A DNA stretch of 64,000 nucleotides from Halomonas socia (GTDB lineage: Bacteria; Pseudomonadota; Gammaproteobacteria; Pseudomonadales; Halomonadaceae), in contig NZ_CP048812.1 in the NCBI RefSeq assembly GCF_010977575.1, positions 2,976,001-3,040,000 of the forward strand, read 5' to 3'. Positions 19,313 through 28,399 of the stretch are shown piece after piece. Numbering within the stretch: the first letter of the stretch is position 1; every line of letters begins with the position of its first letter. The position numbers and the translations under genes were made by a program. The notes beneath the pieces are model-generated. The model saw only the letters and a list, made by a program, of their open reading frames with translations, was not told the DNA's origin and searched no databases.

Positions 19313-20416
19313 ATGTTTCGATATCACACGCTATCGGTAGCGGTTGCCGCTGCAACCCTTGGCCTGGCGGCTGCGGCGGCCCAGGCCAACGAGGTGCGGG
19401 TCTACAACTGGTCTGACTATATCGCCGAGGACACCCTCGAGCGCTTCACCGAGGAGACCGGCATCGAGGTCGTCTACGACGTCTACGACAGCAACGAGGT
19501 GCTGGAAGCCGCGCTGCTCTCGGGGCGCTCCGGCTACGACGTGGCGGTGCCCTCCAACCACTATCTGACTCGTCAGATCAGCGCCGGGGTGTACATGGAG
19601 CTGGACCACGACCAGATCCCCAACATGGTCAACCTCAACCCCGACCTGATGGATGATCTGGAGTTCGTTGATCCGGGCAGCCAGTATTCGATCCCCTACA
19701 TGTGGGGCACCAACGGCATCGGCTACAACGTCGAGCGGGTCCATGAGATTCTCGGCGACGATGCACCGGTGGACTCCTGGGCGCTGATCTTCGACCCGGA
19801 AGTCACCGCTGCCCTCAACCAGGGCGGCTGCGGTATCGCCATGCTCGATACGGGGGACGACATGCTGTCTGCCGGCATGGCCTATCTGGGGCTTTCGCCG
19901 CTCTCCGAGGAAACGGCGGACATCGAGTCGGCCGGTGAGCTGATCGCCGGGGCGCGCGATAATATCACCTACTTCCACTCCTCGCGCTATATCTCGGACC
20001 TGGCCAACGGCGATATCTGCGTGGCCGCCGGCTACTCAGGTGATGTTTTTCAGGCCGCCGACCGCGCCGCCGAGGCGGGGCGCGACTTCACCATCGACTA
20101 CAGCATTCCCAAGGAGGGTGCGGCGCTGTGGTTCGACATGATGGCGATCCCCGCCGACGCGCCGAATCCCGACAACGCCCACGCCTTCATCAACTTCATC
20201 CTCGAACCCGAGATCGCCGCCGGCATCACCGAGTATGTGGTCTACGCCAACCCCAACCTGGCGGCCAATGAGTTCCTCGACCCCGAGATCCTCAACGACC
20301 CGGCGGTGTATCCTGACCAGGAGGTGATGGACAACCTCTTCGTTCAAGAAGAGAAGCCGCTGGCGGTGCAGCGGGTTCGCACGCGGACCTGGAACCGCGT
20401 CAAGTCCGGCCAATAA
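19313..20416 (+). CDS. potF: Polyamine ABC transporter periplasmic binding protein
   Basis: Periplasmic substrate-binding protein of 367 residues with a Sec signal peptide cleaved after AQA (about residue 25). The mature start EVRVYNWSDYIAEDTLERF is a hallmark of the PotF/PotD/SpuD family, in which the tryptophan of NWSDY and downstream acids bind the polyamine. Followed by ATPase and two permease genes. PotF-like proteins bind putrescine and PotD/SpuE types spermidine; the neighbourhood of PuuA/PuuB favours putrescine. Confidence 0.92.
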   Translation: MFRYHTLSVAVAAATLGLAAAAAQANEVRVYNWSDYIAEDTLERFTEETGIEVVYDVYDSNEVLEAALLSGRSGYDVAVPSNHYLTRQISAGVYMELDHDQIPNMVNLNPDLMDDLEFVDPGSQYSIPYMWGTNGIGYNVERVHEILGDDAPVDSWALIFDPEVTAALNQGGCGIAMLDTGDDMLSAGMAYLGLSPLSEETADIESAGELIAGARDNITYFHSSRYISDLANGDICVAAGYSGDVFQAADRAAEAGRDFTIDYSIPKEGAALWFDMMAIPADAPNPDNAHAFINFILEPEIAAGITEYVVYANPNLAANEFLDPEILNDPAVYPDQEVMDNLFVQEEKPLAVQRVRTRTWNRVKSGQ

Positions 20417-20425
20417 GCCCGGCCC

Positions 20426-20450
20426 GCGGCCGGTCCTCGGGGCCGGTCGC
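20426..20450 (+). terminator. Intercistronic hairpin between potF and potG
   Basis: GCGGCCGG and CCGGTCGC pair over 8 bp (one G-T wobble) around a nine-base loop and are followed by CTCTCTTTCG. The weak U-tract suggests a partial terminator or 3' stabiliser that would raise binding-protein over ATPase expression. Confidence 0.45.
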
Positions 20451-20484
20451 CTCTCTTTCGCGATCATACTCGGGGGGCTTGACG

Positions 20485-21621
20485 ATGCCGCAATCCCGGA
20501 GCCTGGAACAGGCCCAACATCGGCGTCTGGGTGAGGACGCCCTGGTCGACATTCGCCGCGTCAGCAAGCGCTTCGACGGTGCGCTGGCGGTGGATGACGT
20601 CAACCTGAGCATCCGCCGCGGCGAGATATTTGCCCTGCTGGGTGGCTCGGGATCGGGCAAGTCGACGCTGCTGCGCATACTGGCAGGCTTCGAGAAGCCC
20701 AGCGAGGGGCAGGTGCTGCTCGACGGTGAGGACATCACCAAGATGGCGCCCTACGAGCGCCCGATCAACATGATGTTCCAGTCCTATGCGCTGTTTCCGC
20801 ATATGACGGTGGCGCAGAACATCGCCTTCGGCCTCAAGCAGGACAAGCTATCTGGCCAGGAGATCGACGCTCGGGTAGCCGAGATGCTCAAGTTGGTGCA
20901 CATGGAGCGTTTCGCCAAGCGCAAGCCACACCAGCTCTCCGGCGGCCAGCGACAGCGCGTGGCGCTGGCGCGTTCGCTGGCCAAGCGGCCCAAGCTGCTG
21001 CTGCTCGACGAACCCATGGGCGCGCTGGACAAGAAGCTGCGCACCGAGATGCAGCTCGAGGTGGTGGAGATCCTCGAGCGGGTCGGGGTGACCTGCATCA
21101 TGGTCACCCACGACCAGGAGGAGGCCATGACCATGGCCGACCGGGTGGCGATCATGGCCGATGGCTGGATCGCCCAGGTCGGCTCGCCGATGGACGTCTA
21201 CGAGAGTCCGGCGAGCCGCATGGTGGCCGAGTTCGTCGGCACCGTGAACCTGTTCGAGGGCGATATCGTCGTCGATGAGGCGGACCACTGCGTGATCGAC
21301 AGCCCCCAACTGGGGCGTCAGATCTACATCAGCCACGGCGTCAGCACCGAGGCCGACAACCGTCGGGTGTGGGCCGGGATCCGCCCCGAGAAGACCGGGC
21401 TCAGCCGCGAGCGCCCCAGCGGCGACTACAACTGGGCAGCGGGAAAGGTCGAGGATATCGCCTACCTGGGCGGTTTTTCGGTGTACTTCGTGCGCACCGA
21501 GCAGGGTCACCTGGTCAAGGCCAGCCTGGCCAACACCGAGCGTCGCGGCGAGCGCCCCACCTGGGACGACAGCGTCTACATCCACTGGGACGACCGCAGC
21601 GCCATGGTGCTGCGCGACTGA
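20485..21621 (+). CDS. potG: Polyamine ABC transporter ATP-binding protein
   Basis: Cytoplasmic ATPase of the polyamine importer, 378 residues. Walker A GGSGSGKS at 53-60, the Q-loop in MMFQSYALFPHM, signature LSGGQRQRVALARS, Walker B LLLLDEPMGALD, and a C-terminal TOBE domain (about 280-375) typical of PotA/PotG. ATG 20485 is chosen over an in-frame TTG at 20479; both lie behind a G-rich ribosome site. Confidence 0.93.
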   Translation: MPQSRSLEQAQHRRLGEDALVDIRRVSKRFDGALAVDDVNLSIRRGEIFALLGGSGSGKSTLLRILAGFEKPSEGQVLLDGEDITKMAPYERPINMMFQSYALFPHMTVAQNIAFGLKQDKLSGQEIDARVAEMLKLVHMERFAKRKPHQLSGGQRQRVALARSLAKRPKLLLLDEPMGALDKKLRTEMQLEVVEILERVGVTCIMVTHDQEEAMTMADRVAIMADGWIAQVGSPMDVYESPASRMVAEFVGTVNLFEGDIVVDEADHCVIDSPQLGRQIYISHGVSTEADNRRVWAGIRPEKTGLSRERPSGDYNWAAGKVEDIAYLGGFSVYFVRTEQGHLVKASLANTERRGERPTWDDSVYIHWDDRSAMVLRD

Positions 21622-21635
21622 GTGAGGAGTGAGCT

Positions 21636-22547
21636 ATGAAGTCTCCCCTGCTGGCGCGCCTGCCGCGCGCGCTGCGTCCCGGCCGCGGCTGGGTGATCGC
21701 CGTGCCGCTGCTGTGGCTGACGCTGTTCTTTCTGCTGCCATTCGGCATCGTGCTCAAAATCAGCCTCTCCGATGCGGCGATCTCGGTGCCGCCCTACGGC
21801 GCGATACTCGACTACAGCGCCGAGACGCTGAACATTGCGCTGAACTTCGGCAACTATCTGTTCCTGACCACCGATACCCTGTATGTCGCCGCCTACTGGG
21901 GCTCGGTGAAGATCGCCTTCCTGTCGACGCTGCTGTGCCTGCTGATCGGCTACCCGATGGCCTATGCCATGGCGCGGGCGCCGGCGCGCTGGCAACTGGT
22001 GCTGCTGCTGCTGGTAATGCTGCCGTCATGGACCTCGTTTCTGATCCGCGTCTACGCCTGGATGGGGATTCTCAGCAACAACGGCCTGATCAACAACGGC
22101 CTGCTGTGGCTGGGGTTGATCGACTCACCGATTCGCATGATGAACACCAACTTCGCGGTGGTCCTGGGCATCGTCTACGCCTACCTGCCGTTCATGATCC
22201 TGCCGCTCTATGCCAACCTGGCGCGGCTCGACGGCTCGCTGCTGGAGGCGGCATCGGACCTCGGTTCGCGCAAGTTCAACACCTTCCTCAAGGTGACCCT
22301 GCCGCTCTCCAAGGGCGGTATCATCGCCGGCTCGATGCTGGTGTTCATCCCGGCGGTGGGCGAGTACGTGATACCCGAACTGTTGGGTGGGCCCAATACG
22401 GTGATGATCGGCAAGGTGCTGTGGGAGGAGTTTTTCCACAACCGCGACTGGCCGGTGGCCTCGGCGCTGGCGATGGTGATGCTGGCGATCCTGATCATCC
22501 CGATCGCGCTGTTCCACCGCTATCAGAGCCGTGAGCTGAAGGAGTGA
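21636..22547 (+). CDS. potH: Polyamine ABC transporter permease PotH-type
   Basis: Inner-membrane permease of 303 residues with about six transmembrane helices. The cytoplasmic EAA loop (LLEAASDLGSRKFNTFLKVTLPLSKGG) contacts the PotG ATPase. First helix at about 20-40. Fourteen bases after potG, and its stop overlaps the potI start region, so the genes are co-translated. Confidence 0.93.
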   Translation: MKSPLLARLPRALRPGRGWVIAVPLLWLTLFFLLPFGIVLKISLSDAAISVPPYGAILDYSAETLNIALNFGNYLFLTTDTLYVAAYWGSVKIAFLSTLLCLLIGYPMAYAMARAPARWQLVLLLLVMLPSWTSFLIRVYAWMGILSNNGLINNGLLWLGLIDSPIRMMNTNFAVVLGIVYAYLPFMILPLYANLARLDGSLLEAASDLGSRKFNTFLKVTLPLSKGGIIAGSMLVFIPAVGEYVIPELLGGPNTVMIGKVLWEEFFHNRDWPVASALAMVMLAILIIPIALFHRYQSRELKE

Positions 22548-22549
22548 GC

Positions 22550-23380
22550 ATGAAAAAACCGTCCTTTACCACGCTGATGCTGTTTGCCGGGCTGCTGTTC
22601 CTGTATCTGCCGATGGCGATTTTAGTGTTCTACTCGTTCAACTCGTCGCGGCTGGTGACGGTGTGGGCGGGTTTCTCGGGGCGCTGGTATATCGAGCTGT
22701 TCCGCGACCGCCAGATCCTGGCCGCGGTGTGGACCAGCCTGCGTATCGCCTTCTTCTCGGCGACCATGGCGGTGTGCCTGGGCACCCTGGCAGCCTTCGT
22801 GATGACCCGCTTCACGCGCTTTCGCGGCAAGACCGCGCTGTCGAGCATGGTCACCGCGCCGCTGGTGATGCCCGAGGTGATCACCGGCCTGTCGCTGCTG
22901 CTGCTGTTCGTGCACATGGCGCAGATGATCGGCTGGCCGGCGGACCGCGGCATGGTCACCATCTGGATCGCGCATACCACCTTCTGCAGCGCCTATGTGG
23001 CGGTGGTGGTGGCCTCGCGGCTGCGCGAGGTCGATCTGTCGATCGAGGAGGCGGCGCTGGATCTCGGTTCGCCGCCGGTCAAGACCTTCTTCCAGATCAC
23101 CCTGCCGGTGATCGCCCCGGCGCTGGCCGCCGGCTGGCTGCTGGCCTTCACCCTGTCGCTGGATGACCTGGTGATTGCCAGCTTCGTCTCCGGCCCCGGG
23201 GCCAGTACCCTGCCGATGGTGGTGTTCTCCTCGGTGCGCATGGGTGTCTCGCCGAAGATCAACGCCCTGGCCACGCTGATCATCCTGGCGGTGTCGCTGG
23301 CGACCTTCATGGCCTGGTACTTCATGCGTCGCAGCGAGAACAAGCGGCGCATGGCCATGGCGCAGCAGGATGCCGGCTGA
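22550..23380 (+). CDS. potI: Polyamine ABC transporter permease PotI-type
   Basis: Second permease subunit, 276 residues, with an EAA motif (EEAALDLGSPPVKTFFQITLPV) and the LSLDDLVIASF segment characteristic of PotC/PotI. ATG 22550 follows AAGGAG at the right distance; an in-frame GTG at 22544 overlaps the potH stop. Last gene before the repeat array. Together with PotF, PotG and PotH it completes the importer. Confidence 0.92.
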   Translation: MKKPSFTTLMLFAGLLFLYLPMAILVFYSFNSSRLVTVWAGFSGRWYIELFRDRQILAAVWTSLRIAFFSATMAVCLGTLAAFVMTRFTRFRGKTALSSMVTAPLVMPEVITGLSLLLLFVHMAQMIGWPADRGMVTIWIAHTTFCSAYVAVVVASRLREVDLSIEEAALDLGSPPVKTFFQITLPVIAPALAAGWLLAFTLSLDDLVIASFVSGPGASTLPMVVFSSVRMGVSPKINALATLIILAVSLATFMAWYFMRRSENKRRMAMAQQDAG

Positions 23381-23396
23381 TTGGCGAAGACCCCGC

Positions 23397-24085
23397 CCTG
23401 GGATGAATGGCAGCGCTACGCGCTGCAATCGCGAATGAATTCGCTCCCACACAAGCGAGTAGCGCCAAGGCAACAGTGGGAGCGATTTCAATCGCGATGG
23501 GGTTGCTTGCCATGGGACGTATGGCAGCGCTACGCACTGCAATCGCGAATAAATTCGCTCCCACATAAGCGAGTGGCGCCAAGGCAAAAGTAGGAGCGAT
23601 TTCAATCGCGATGGGGGGCTTGCCATGGGACGCATGGCAGCGCTACGCACTGCAATCGCGAATAAATTCGCTCCCACATAAGCGAGTGGCGACAAGGCAG
23701 AAGTAGGAGCGATTTCAATCGCGATGGGGTTGCTTGCCATGGGGCGCATGGCAGCTCTACGCACTGCAATTGCGAATAAATTCGCTCCCACATAAGCGAG
23801 TGGCGCCAAGGCAAAAGTGGGAGCGATTTCAATCGCGATGGGGTTGCTTGCCATGGGACGCATGGCAGCGCTACGCACTGCAATTACGAATAAATTCGCT
23901 CCCACATAAGCGAGTGGCGCCAAGGCAAAAGTGGGAGCGATTTCACTCGCGATGGGGTTGCTTGCCATGGGACGCATGGCAGCGCTACGCACTGCAATTG
24001 CGAATAAATTCGCTCCCACATAAGCGAGTGGCGCCAAGGCAAAAGTGGGAGCGATTTCAATCGCGATGAGAGTGCGCCAAGGCAA
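23397..24085. repeat. Tandem array of six BIME-like units (REP pairs), period 113-114 bp
   Basis: Fills the 741-bp gap between potI and the second puuB. Units are marked by ATGGCAGCGCTACG or close variants at 23407, 23521, 23634, 23748, 23862 and 23976. Each contains a REP in one orientation (ending TTCGCTCCCAC) and an inverted partner (GTGGGAGCGATTTCAATCGC), so each unit is a palindromic pair. Units differ by only a few substitutions and one length change. The REP core GCGATT-TC-AATCGC can form a hairpin. No gene is supported on either strand, although chance open frames run through it. Confidence 0.9.
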
Positions 24086-24121
24086 ACTATCTATCGCCTA
24101 TACACGTTTCGGAGATGACTC

Positions 24122-25411
24122 ATGACCCAGGCGCCTGCCACCCCGCACGTGGCTTCCTACTATGCCGCCACGGCCAATGCCAGCCCAGAGCGGCCCAGCC
24201 TTAGCGGCGAGGTAAGCTGCGATGTGTGCGTGGTGGGGGCCGGCTTCACCGGTATCTCGTCGGCACTGCATCTCGCCGAGCGCGGCTACAAGGTGGTGGT
24301 GCTGGAGGCGGCGCGGGTGGGGTTTGGCGCCTCGGGGCGCAACGGCGGCCAGATCGTCAACAGCTACAGCCGCGACATGGATGTGATCGAGGCCAAGTAC
24401 GGCCTCGACACCGCCCGTGCCCTGGGCGATATGGCCTTCGAGGGTAACCGTATCATCCGCTCGCGCATCGAGCAGTACGCCATCGACTGCGATCTCAAGA
24501 GCGGCAACCTGTTCGCTGCCTGCAACGCCCGCCAGATGGAGGGGCTGCGCGAGCACCAGGCCCTGTGGCAGCGCTACGGCAACCGCGAGCTGGAACTGCT
24601 CGAGGGTGAGGCGCTCAAGCGCGAGGTGCAAAGCGAGCGCTACGTCGGCGCGCTGGTCGACCACTCCGGCGGGCACTTGCATCCGCTCAACCTGGTGCTC
24701 GGCCAGGCGGCGGCCTTCGAGGCGCTGGGCGGCACCCTCTATGAGCAGTCGCCGCTGCTCGAACTGACCCACGGCGAGCCGGCGCGGCTGCGCACGCCCG
24801 GCGGCACGCTGGTGGCCGAGCGCGTGGTGCTGGCCGGCAACGCCTATCTGCAGGGGGTAGTGCCTGAGCTGGAGGGCAAGTCGATGCCCTGTGGCACCCA
24901 GATCGTCACCACCGAGCCCCTCGGCGACCGGGGACGTGCGCTGCTGCCTAACGACATGGCGGTGGAGGACTGCAACTACCTGCTCGACTACTACCGACTC
25001 ACCGGCGACGGCCGGCTGCTGTATGGCGGCGGCGTCAGTTACGGCGGCCAGGACCCCACCAGCATCGAGGCGGTGATTCGCCCCAAGCTGCTCAAGACCT
25101 TTCCCGAGCTCGGCGACGTCAAGTTCGACTACGCCTGGAGTGGCAACTTCCTGATGACGCTCAATCGCCTGCCGCAGTTCGGCCGGCTCAACGCCAACGT
25201 CTACTACGCCCAGGGCTACTCCGGCCATGGCGTGACCTGCTCTCACCTGGCCGGACGGCTGATCGCCGAGGTCATCGAGGGCGAGAGCGAGCGCTTCGAT
25301 GCCTTCGCCGGCCTGCCGCACCTGCCGTTCCCCGGTGGGCGGCTGCTGCGGGTGCCGCTCTCGGCGCTGGGCGCCTGGTATTACGCCACCCGTGACCGCC
25401 TCGGCCTCTAG
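24122..25411 (+). CDS. puuB: Gamma-glutamylputrescine oxidoreductase (copy 2)
   Basis: FAD-dependent DAO-family oxidase, 429 residues, paralogous over its full length to the protein at 16498. GxGxxG is at the same positions (G39, G41, G44) and YAQGYSGHG is shared, while the active-site surroundings differ. GGAG precedes the ATG. It is separated from potI by the BIME array and converges on fhs with a 12-bp gap. The two copies may prefer different glutamylated amines; this is inference. Confidence 0.87.
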   Translation: MTQAPATPHVASYYAATANASPERPSLSGEVSCDVCVVGAGFTGISSALHLAERGYKVVVLEAARVGFGASGRNGGQIVNSYSRDMDVIEAKYGLDTARALGDMAFEGNRIIRSRIEQYAIDCDLKSGNLFAACNARQMEGLREHQALWQRYGNRELELLEGEALKREVQSERYVGALVDHSGGHLHPLNLVLGQAAAFEALGGTLYEQSPLLELTHGEPARLRTPGGTLVAERVVLAGNAYLQGVVPELEGKSMPCGTQIVTTEPLGDRGRALLPNDMAVEDCNYLLDYYRLTGDGRLLYGGGVSYGGQDPTSIEAVIRPKLLKTFPELGDVKFDYAWSGNFLMTLNRLPQFGRLNANVYYAQGYSGHGVTCSHLAGRLIAEVIEGESERFDAFAGLPHLPFPGGRLLRVPLSALGAWYYATRDRLGL

Positions 25412-25423
25412 CCGGGCGGTAGC

Positions 25424-27157
25424 TCAGAACAGACCGGTGATCTCGCCCTGTGCATCGATGTCGATATGTGCAGCGGCGGGGTCGGCGCCGAGTCCCGGCA
25501 GGGTGCGAATATCGCCGCACAGCGCATAGACGAAGCCCGCACCCGCCGAGAGGCGTACCTCGCGTACCGGCAAGGTCCAGCCCTCGGGAGCACCGAGACG
25601 CGTCGGATCGGCGGAGAGCGACAGATGGCTCTTGGCAATGCACACGGGAAGCTGCCCGTAGCCCTGCTTCTGATAGCGCTCCAACTGGCCTTGCGCGGTC
25701 GTCGAGAAGGCGACATCGGCGGCGCCATAGAGGCGGGTGGCGATGCGTGCGATCTTGGCCTCGAGGGGCAGTTCGTCGGGATAGAGGTACTGGAAGTCGG
25801 CGCCGGCCGAGGCCTGTTCCACCACTGCTTCGGCCAGTGCCAGGGCACCATCGCCGCCATCGCGCACGTGGCTGGTGAGCACCGCCTTGACGCCCACCGA
25901 GGCGGCTAGCTCGACGATCGCGGCATGCTCGCTGGGATGGTCGGAAGGGAAGGCGTTGATCGCCACGACCGGGGTGATGCCGTGGGCGCGGATATTGTCG
26001 ATCTGCTTGAGCAGGTTGGCGCCGCCGGCATGAACTTGCTGTGGGTTCTCGGCCAGCAGCGAGTCGGGCAGTGGCTTGCCGGGCACCACCTGGTGCTGGC
26101 CGCTGTGATATTTCAGGGCGCGCACCGTGGCCACCAGCACGGCGGCATCCGGCGTTAGCCCCGAGGTGCGGCATTTGATGTTGAAGAAGCGTTCGGCGCC
26201 CATATCGGCACCGAAGCCCGCCTCGGTGACCAGGAAATCGCTGCCGTGCAGGCCAATGCGGTCGGCGACGATCGATGAGTTGCCGTGGGCGATATTGCCG
26301 AACGGGCCGGCATGGATCAGTGCCGGGGCATGCTCCAGGGTCTGCAGCAGGTTGGGCTTGAGGGCTTCCTTGAGCAGGGCGGCCATGGCCCCGGCGGCGC
26401 GTATCCGTTCGGCAGTCACCGCTTGGCCGTCGCGATCATAGCCGACCACGATACGGCCCAGGCGCTGGCGCAGGTCGGCCAGTGAGTCGGCCAGGGCGAG
26501 GATCGCCATGACCTCGGAGGCCGCGGTGATCTCGAAGCCGCCCTGACGCGGCACCCCGTCGACCCGCTCGCCGAGGCCCAGCACGATGTGTCGCAGCGCG
26601 CGGTCGTTGATGTCGATGGCACGCTGCCAGCGGATCTGCTGCGGATCGAGCTGCGGTTCGAGCCGATGGTGAAGGTGGTTGTCGACCATTGCCGCGAGCA
26701 GGTTGTGGGCGGCGGCGACAGCGTGCAGGTCGCCGGTGAGGTGCAGGTTGATGCGCTCCATGGGCACCACCTGGCTGTGTCCGCCGCCGGCGGCACCGCC
26801 CTTGATGCCCAGGGTCGGCCCCATGGAGGGCTGGCGTAGCGCAACGCTGGCGCGGTGGCCGAGCCGCTGGAGGCCCTGGGTCAAACCGATGGCGGTGGTG
26901 GTCTTGCCCTCGCCGAGTGGCGTGGGGGTGATGGCCGAGACCACGATGTAGCGCCCCCGGGGCTGCCCGGCCAGGGCATCGATGGCACTCAGATCGAGCT
27001 TGGCAATGCCGCGGCCATAGGGCTCCACGGCCTCGCCGGGAACCCCCAGGCGGTGGGCGATCTCTTCGATGGGCCATAGCCTGGCCGCGCGTGCGATGCT
27101 CAGATTGTCGTTGGCTGCCGCGGTGTGCGGCTCGGTTGCGGGAGATTGGCCGCTCAT
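25424..27157 (-). CDS. fhs: Formate-tetrahydrofolate ligase
   Basis: Interconverts formate + ATP + THF with 10-formyl-THF + ADP + phosphate. 577 residues, near the ~555 usual for the family, with a short N-terminal extension. The ATP loop TPTPLGEGKTT at 78-88, LRQPSMGPTLGIKGGAAGGG and the conserved NAHPSD-like INAFPSDHPSE are present. AGGAGG sits before the ATG. Many gammaproteobacteria lack fhs; here it lies next to folate-dependent demethylation genes, where the reverse direction would recover ATP from one-carbon units. Divergent from the GlxA-type regulator. Confidence 0.95.
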   Translation of the reverse strand: MSGQSPATEPHTAAANDNLSIARAARLWPIEEIAHRLGVPGEAVEPYGRGIAKLDLSAIDALAGQPRGRYIVVSAITPTPLGEGKTTTAIGLTQGLQRLGHRASVALRQPSMGPTLGIKGGAAGGGHSQVVPMERINLHLTGDLHAVAAAHNLLAAMVDNHLHHRLEPQLDPQQIRWQRAIDINDRALRHIVLGLGERVDGVPRQGGFEITAASEVMAILALADSLADLRQRLGRIVVGYDRDGQAVTAERIRAAGAMAALLKEALKPNLLQTLEHAPALIHAGPFGNIAHGNSSIVADRIGLHGSDFLVTEAGFGADMGAERFFNIKCRTSGLTPDAAVLVATVRALKYHSGQHQVVPGKPLPDSLLAENPQQVHAGGANLLKQIDNIRAHGITPVVAINAFPSDHPSEHAAIVELAASVGVKAVLTSHVRDGGDGALALAEAVVEQASAGADFQYLYPDELPLEAKIARIATRLYGAADVAFSTTAQGQLERYQKQGYGQLPVCIAKSHLSLSADPTRLGAPEGWTLPVREVRLSAGAGFVYALCGDIRTLPGLGADPAAAHIDIDAQGEITGLF

Positions 27158-27190
27158 CGCCTTGCCTCCTGCCTCGCCGTTGATGAGGAG

Positions 27191-27204
27191 TACTGTCCAC
27201 AGTA
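27191..27204. promoter_or_regulatory. Palindrome TACTGT-CC-ACAGTA in the fhs/regulator divergent region
   Basis: Perfect 6-bp arms around CC, 34 bases upstream of the fhs start and 146 bases before the AraC-type regulator. Position and symmetry fit an operator shared by the two divergent genes, but no family consensus is matched. Confidence 0.4.
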
Positions 27205-27349
27205 TTCATGCCATGGCGGAGATGAGTTGTCTTGCCGGCGTCAGCGGTGTTGGTCGCAGCGACAGTTGCTTGCATCCGTTGTCGATACATTACACTGGGG
27301 TGATGATGACGCGCGTCCTGGCATCCGGCTGCGCGACTGAGGAGGTGGC

Positions 27350-28396
27350 ATGCAAGCTCACGGTCAGCCGCCTGACGGCCGCTACCATATCGGCTTCCTG
27401 ATGGTGCCGGGGTTCTCCCAGTTGGCCTTCTCCTCGGCGCTGGAGCCGTTGCGCATGGCCAATCATCTCGCCGATCGGGAGCTCTATCGCTGGTACTTGA
27501 TCAGTCGCGATGGTGCCCCGGTCACTGCCAGCAGCGGCCTGATCAGTGACGTCGATCACGACCTGGAGCGTGCGCCGTCGCCGGACCTGCTGCTGGTGTG
27601 CGCCGGTGTCGACGTACAGCGTCACTGCGATCGCGCCACCCTGACCTGGCTCAAGCGCCTGGCGGCGCGGCGCATCCCCCTTGGGGCGGTATGTACCGGC
27701 GGCTACATGCTGGCCCAGGCCGGGCTGCTGGATGGCTATCGCTGCACCCTGCACTGGGAACATATCTCGAGCATCCATGAGGCGCGGATGTTTCCCGCCG
27801 TGACCTTCTCCTCGCAGCTGTTCGTCATGGACCGCGACCGCTACACCTGCTCCGGCGGCATTGCACCGCTGGATATGATGCTCAACCTGATCGGGCGTCA
27901 GCAGGGCCTGGAGCTGGCCGAGGCGATCGCCGAGGAGTTCATTCACGAGCGCATCCGTGGTGTCGGGGATCGCCAGCGCACCCCGTTGCGGGTGCGTCTG
28001 GGGCATAGTCACCCCAAGCTGGAGGAAGTCGCCACCCTGATGGAGGCGAATCTGCAGGAACCCTTGTCGCTGGATGAACTGGCCAGTTACGCCGATCTGT
28101 CGCGTCGCCAGTTGGAGCGCCTGTTCCAGCGCTACGTCGATTGCCCGCCGTTGAAATACTATCTGGAGCTGCGGTTGGTGCGGGCCCGGCTGCTGCTGCG
28201 CCAGACCCATATGCCGATCACCGACGTCGCCCATGCCTGCGGTTTCGTCTCGCCACCGCACTTCACCAAGTGCTACCACGACCGTTTCGGCCACTCACCG
28301 AGCCGCGAGCGCAAGCGGCGCAGCGACCGTCAGGCCGAGGCCGATGCGCTGCAGGCGGCCTCGCTGGCGGCGCGTTCGGCGCCCGACGAGGTGTGA
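27350..28396 (+). CDS. GlxA-family AraC-type regulator, GbdR-like
   Basis: 348 residues: an N-terminal DJ-1/PfpI-like ligand domain (about 12-190, with AVCTGGYMLA at the nucleophile-elbow position) and a C-terminal AraC double helix-turn-helix (about 235-330). The overall pattern, including EPLRMAN, ELYRW, CSGGIAPLDMML and SRRQLERLFQRY, resembles GbdR of Pseudomonas, which activates glycine betaine, dimethylglycine and sarcosine demethylation genes. The next gene, convergent with it, encodes a dimethylglycine-dehydrogenase-like protein, which supports such a role. The exact inducer is unproven; SouR or CdhR-type specificity is possible. Confidence 0.85.
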   Translation: MQAHGQPPDGRYHIGFLMVPGFSQLAFSSALEPLRMANHLADRELYRWYLISRDGAPVTASSGLISDVDHDLERAPSPDLLLVCAGVDVQRHCDRATLTWLKRLAARRIPLGAVCTGGYMLAQAGLLDGYRCTLHWEHISSIHEARMFPAVTFSSQLFVMDRDRYTCSGGIAPLDMMLNLIGRQQGLELAEAIAEEFIHERIRGVGDRQRTPLRVRLGHSHPKLEEVATLMEANLQEPLSLDELASYADLSRRQLERLFQRYVDCPPLKYYLELRLVRARLLLRQTHMPITDVAHACGFVSPPHFTKCYHDRFGHSPSRERKRRSDRQAEADALQAASLAARSAPDEV

Positions 28397-28399
28397 TCG

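Noticed and set aside
22622-24085. 487-residue minus-strand open frame across potI and the repeat array
   Set aside because: Its N-terminal part repeats a short peptide because the BIME array has a period near a multiple of three, and the rest is antisense to potI. It has no ribosome site or family resemblance.
23397-24085. Possible CRISPR array
   Set aside because: The whole 114-bp unit is repeated with only point changes. There are no variable spacers and no cas genes, and the inverted REP pairs explain the structure.
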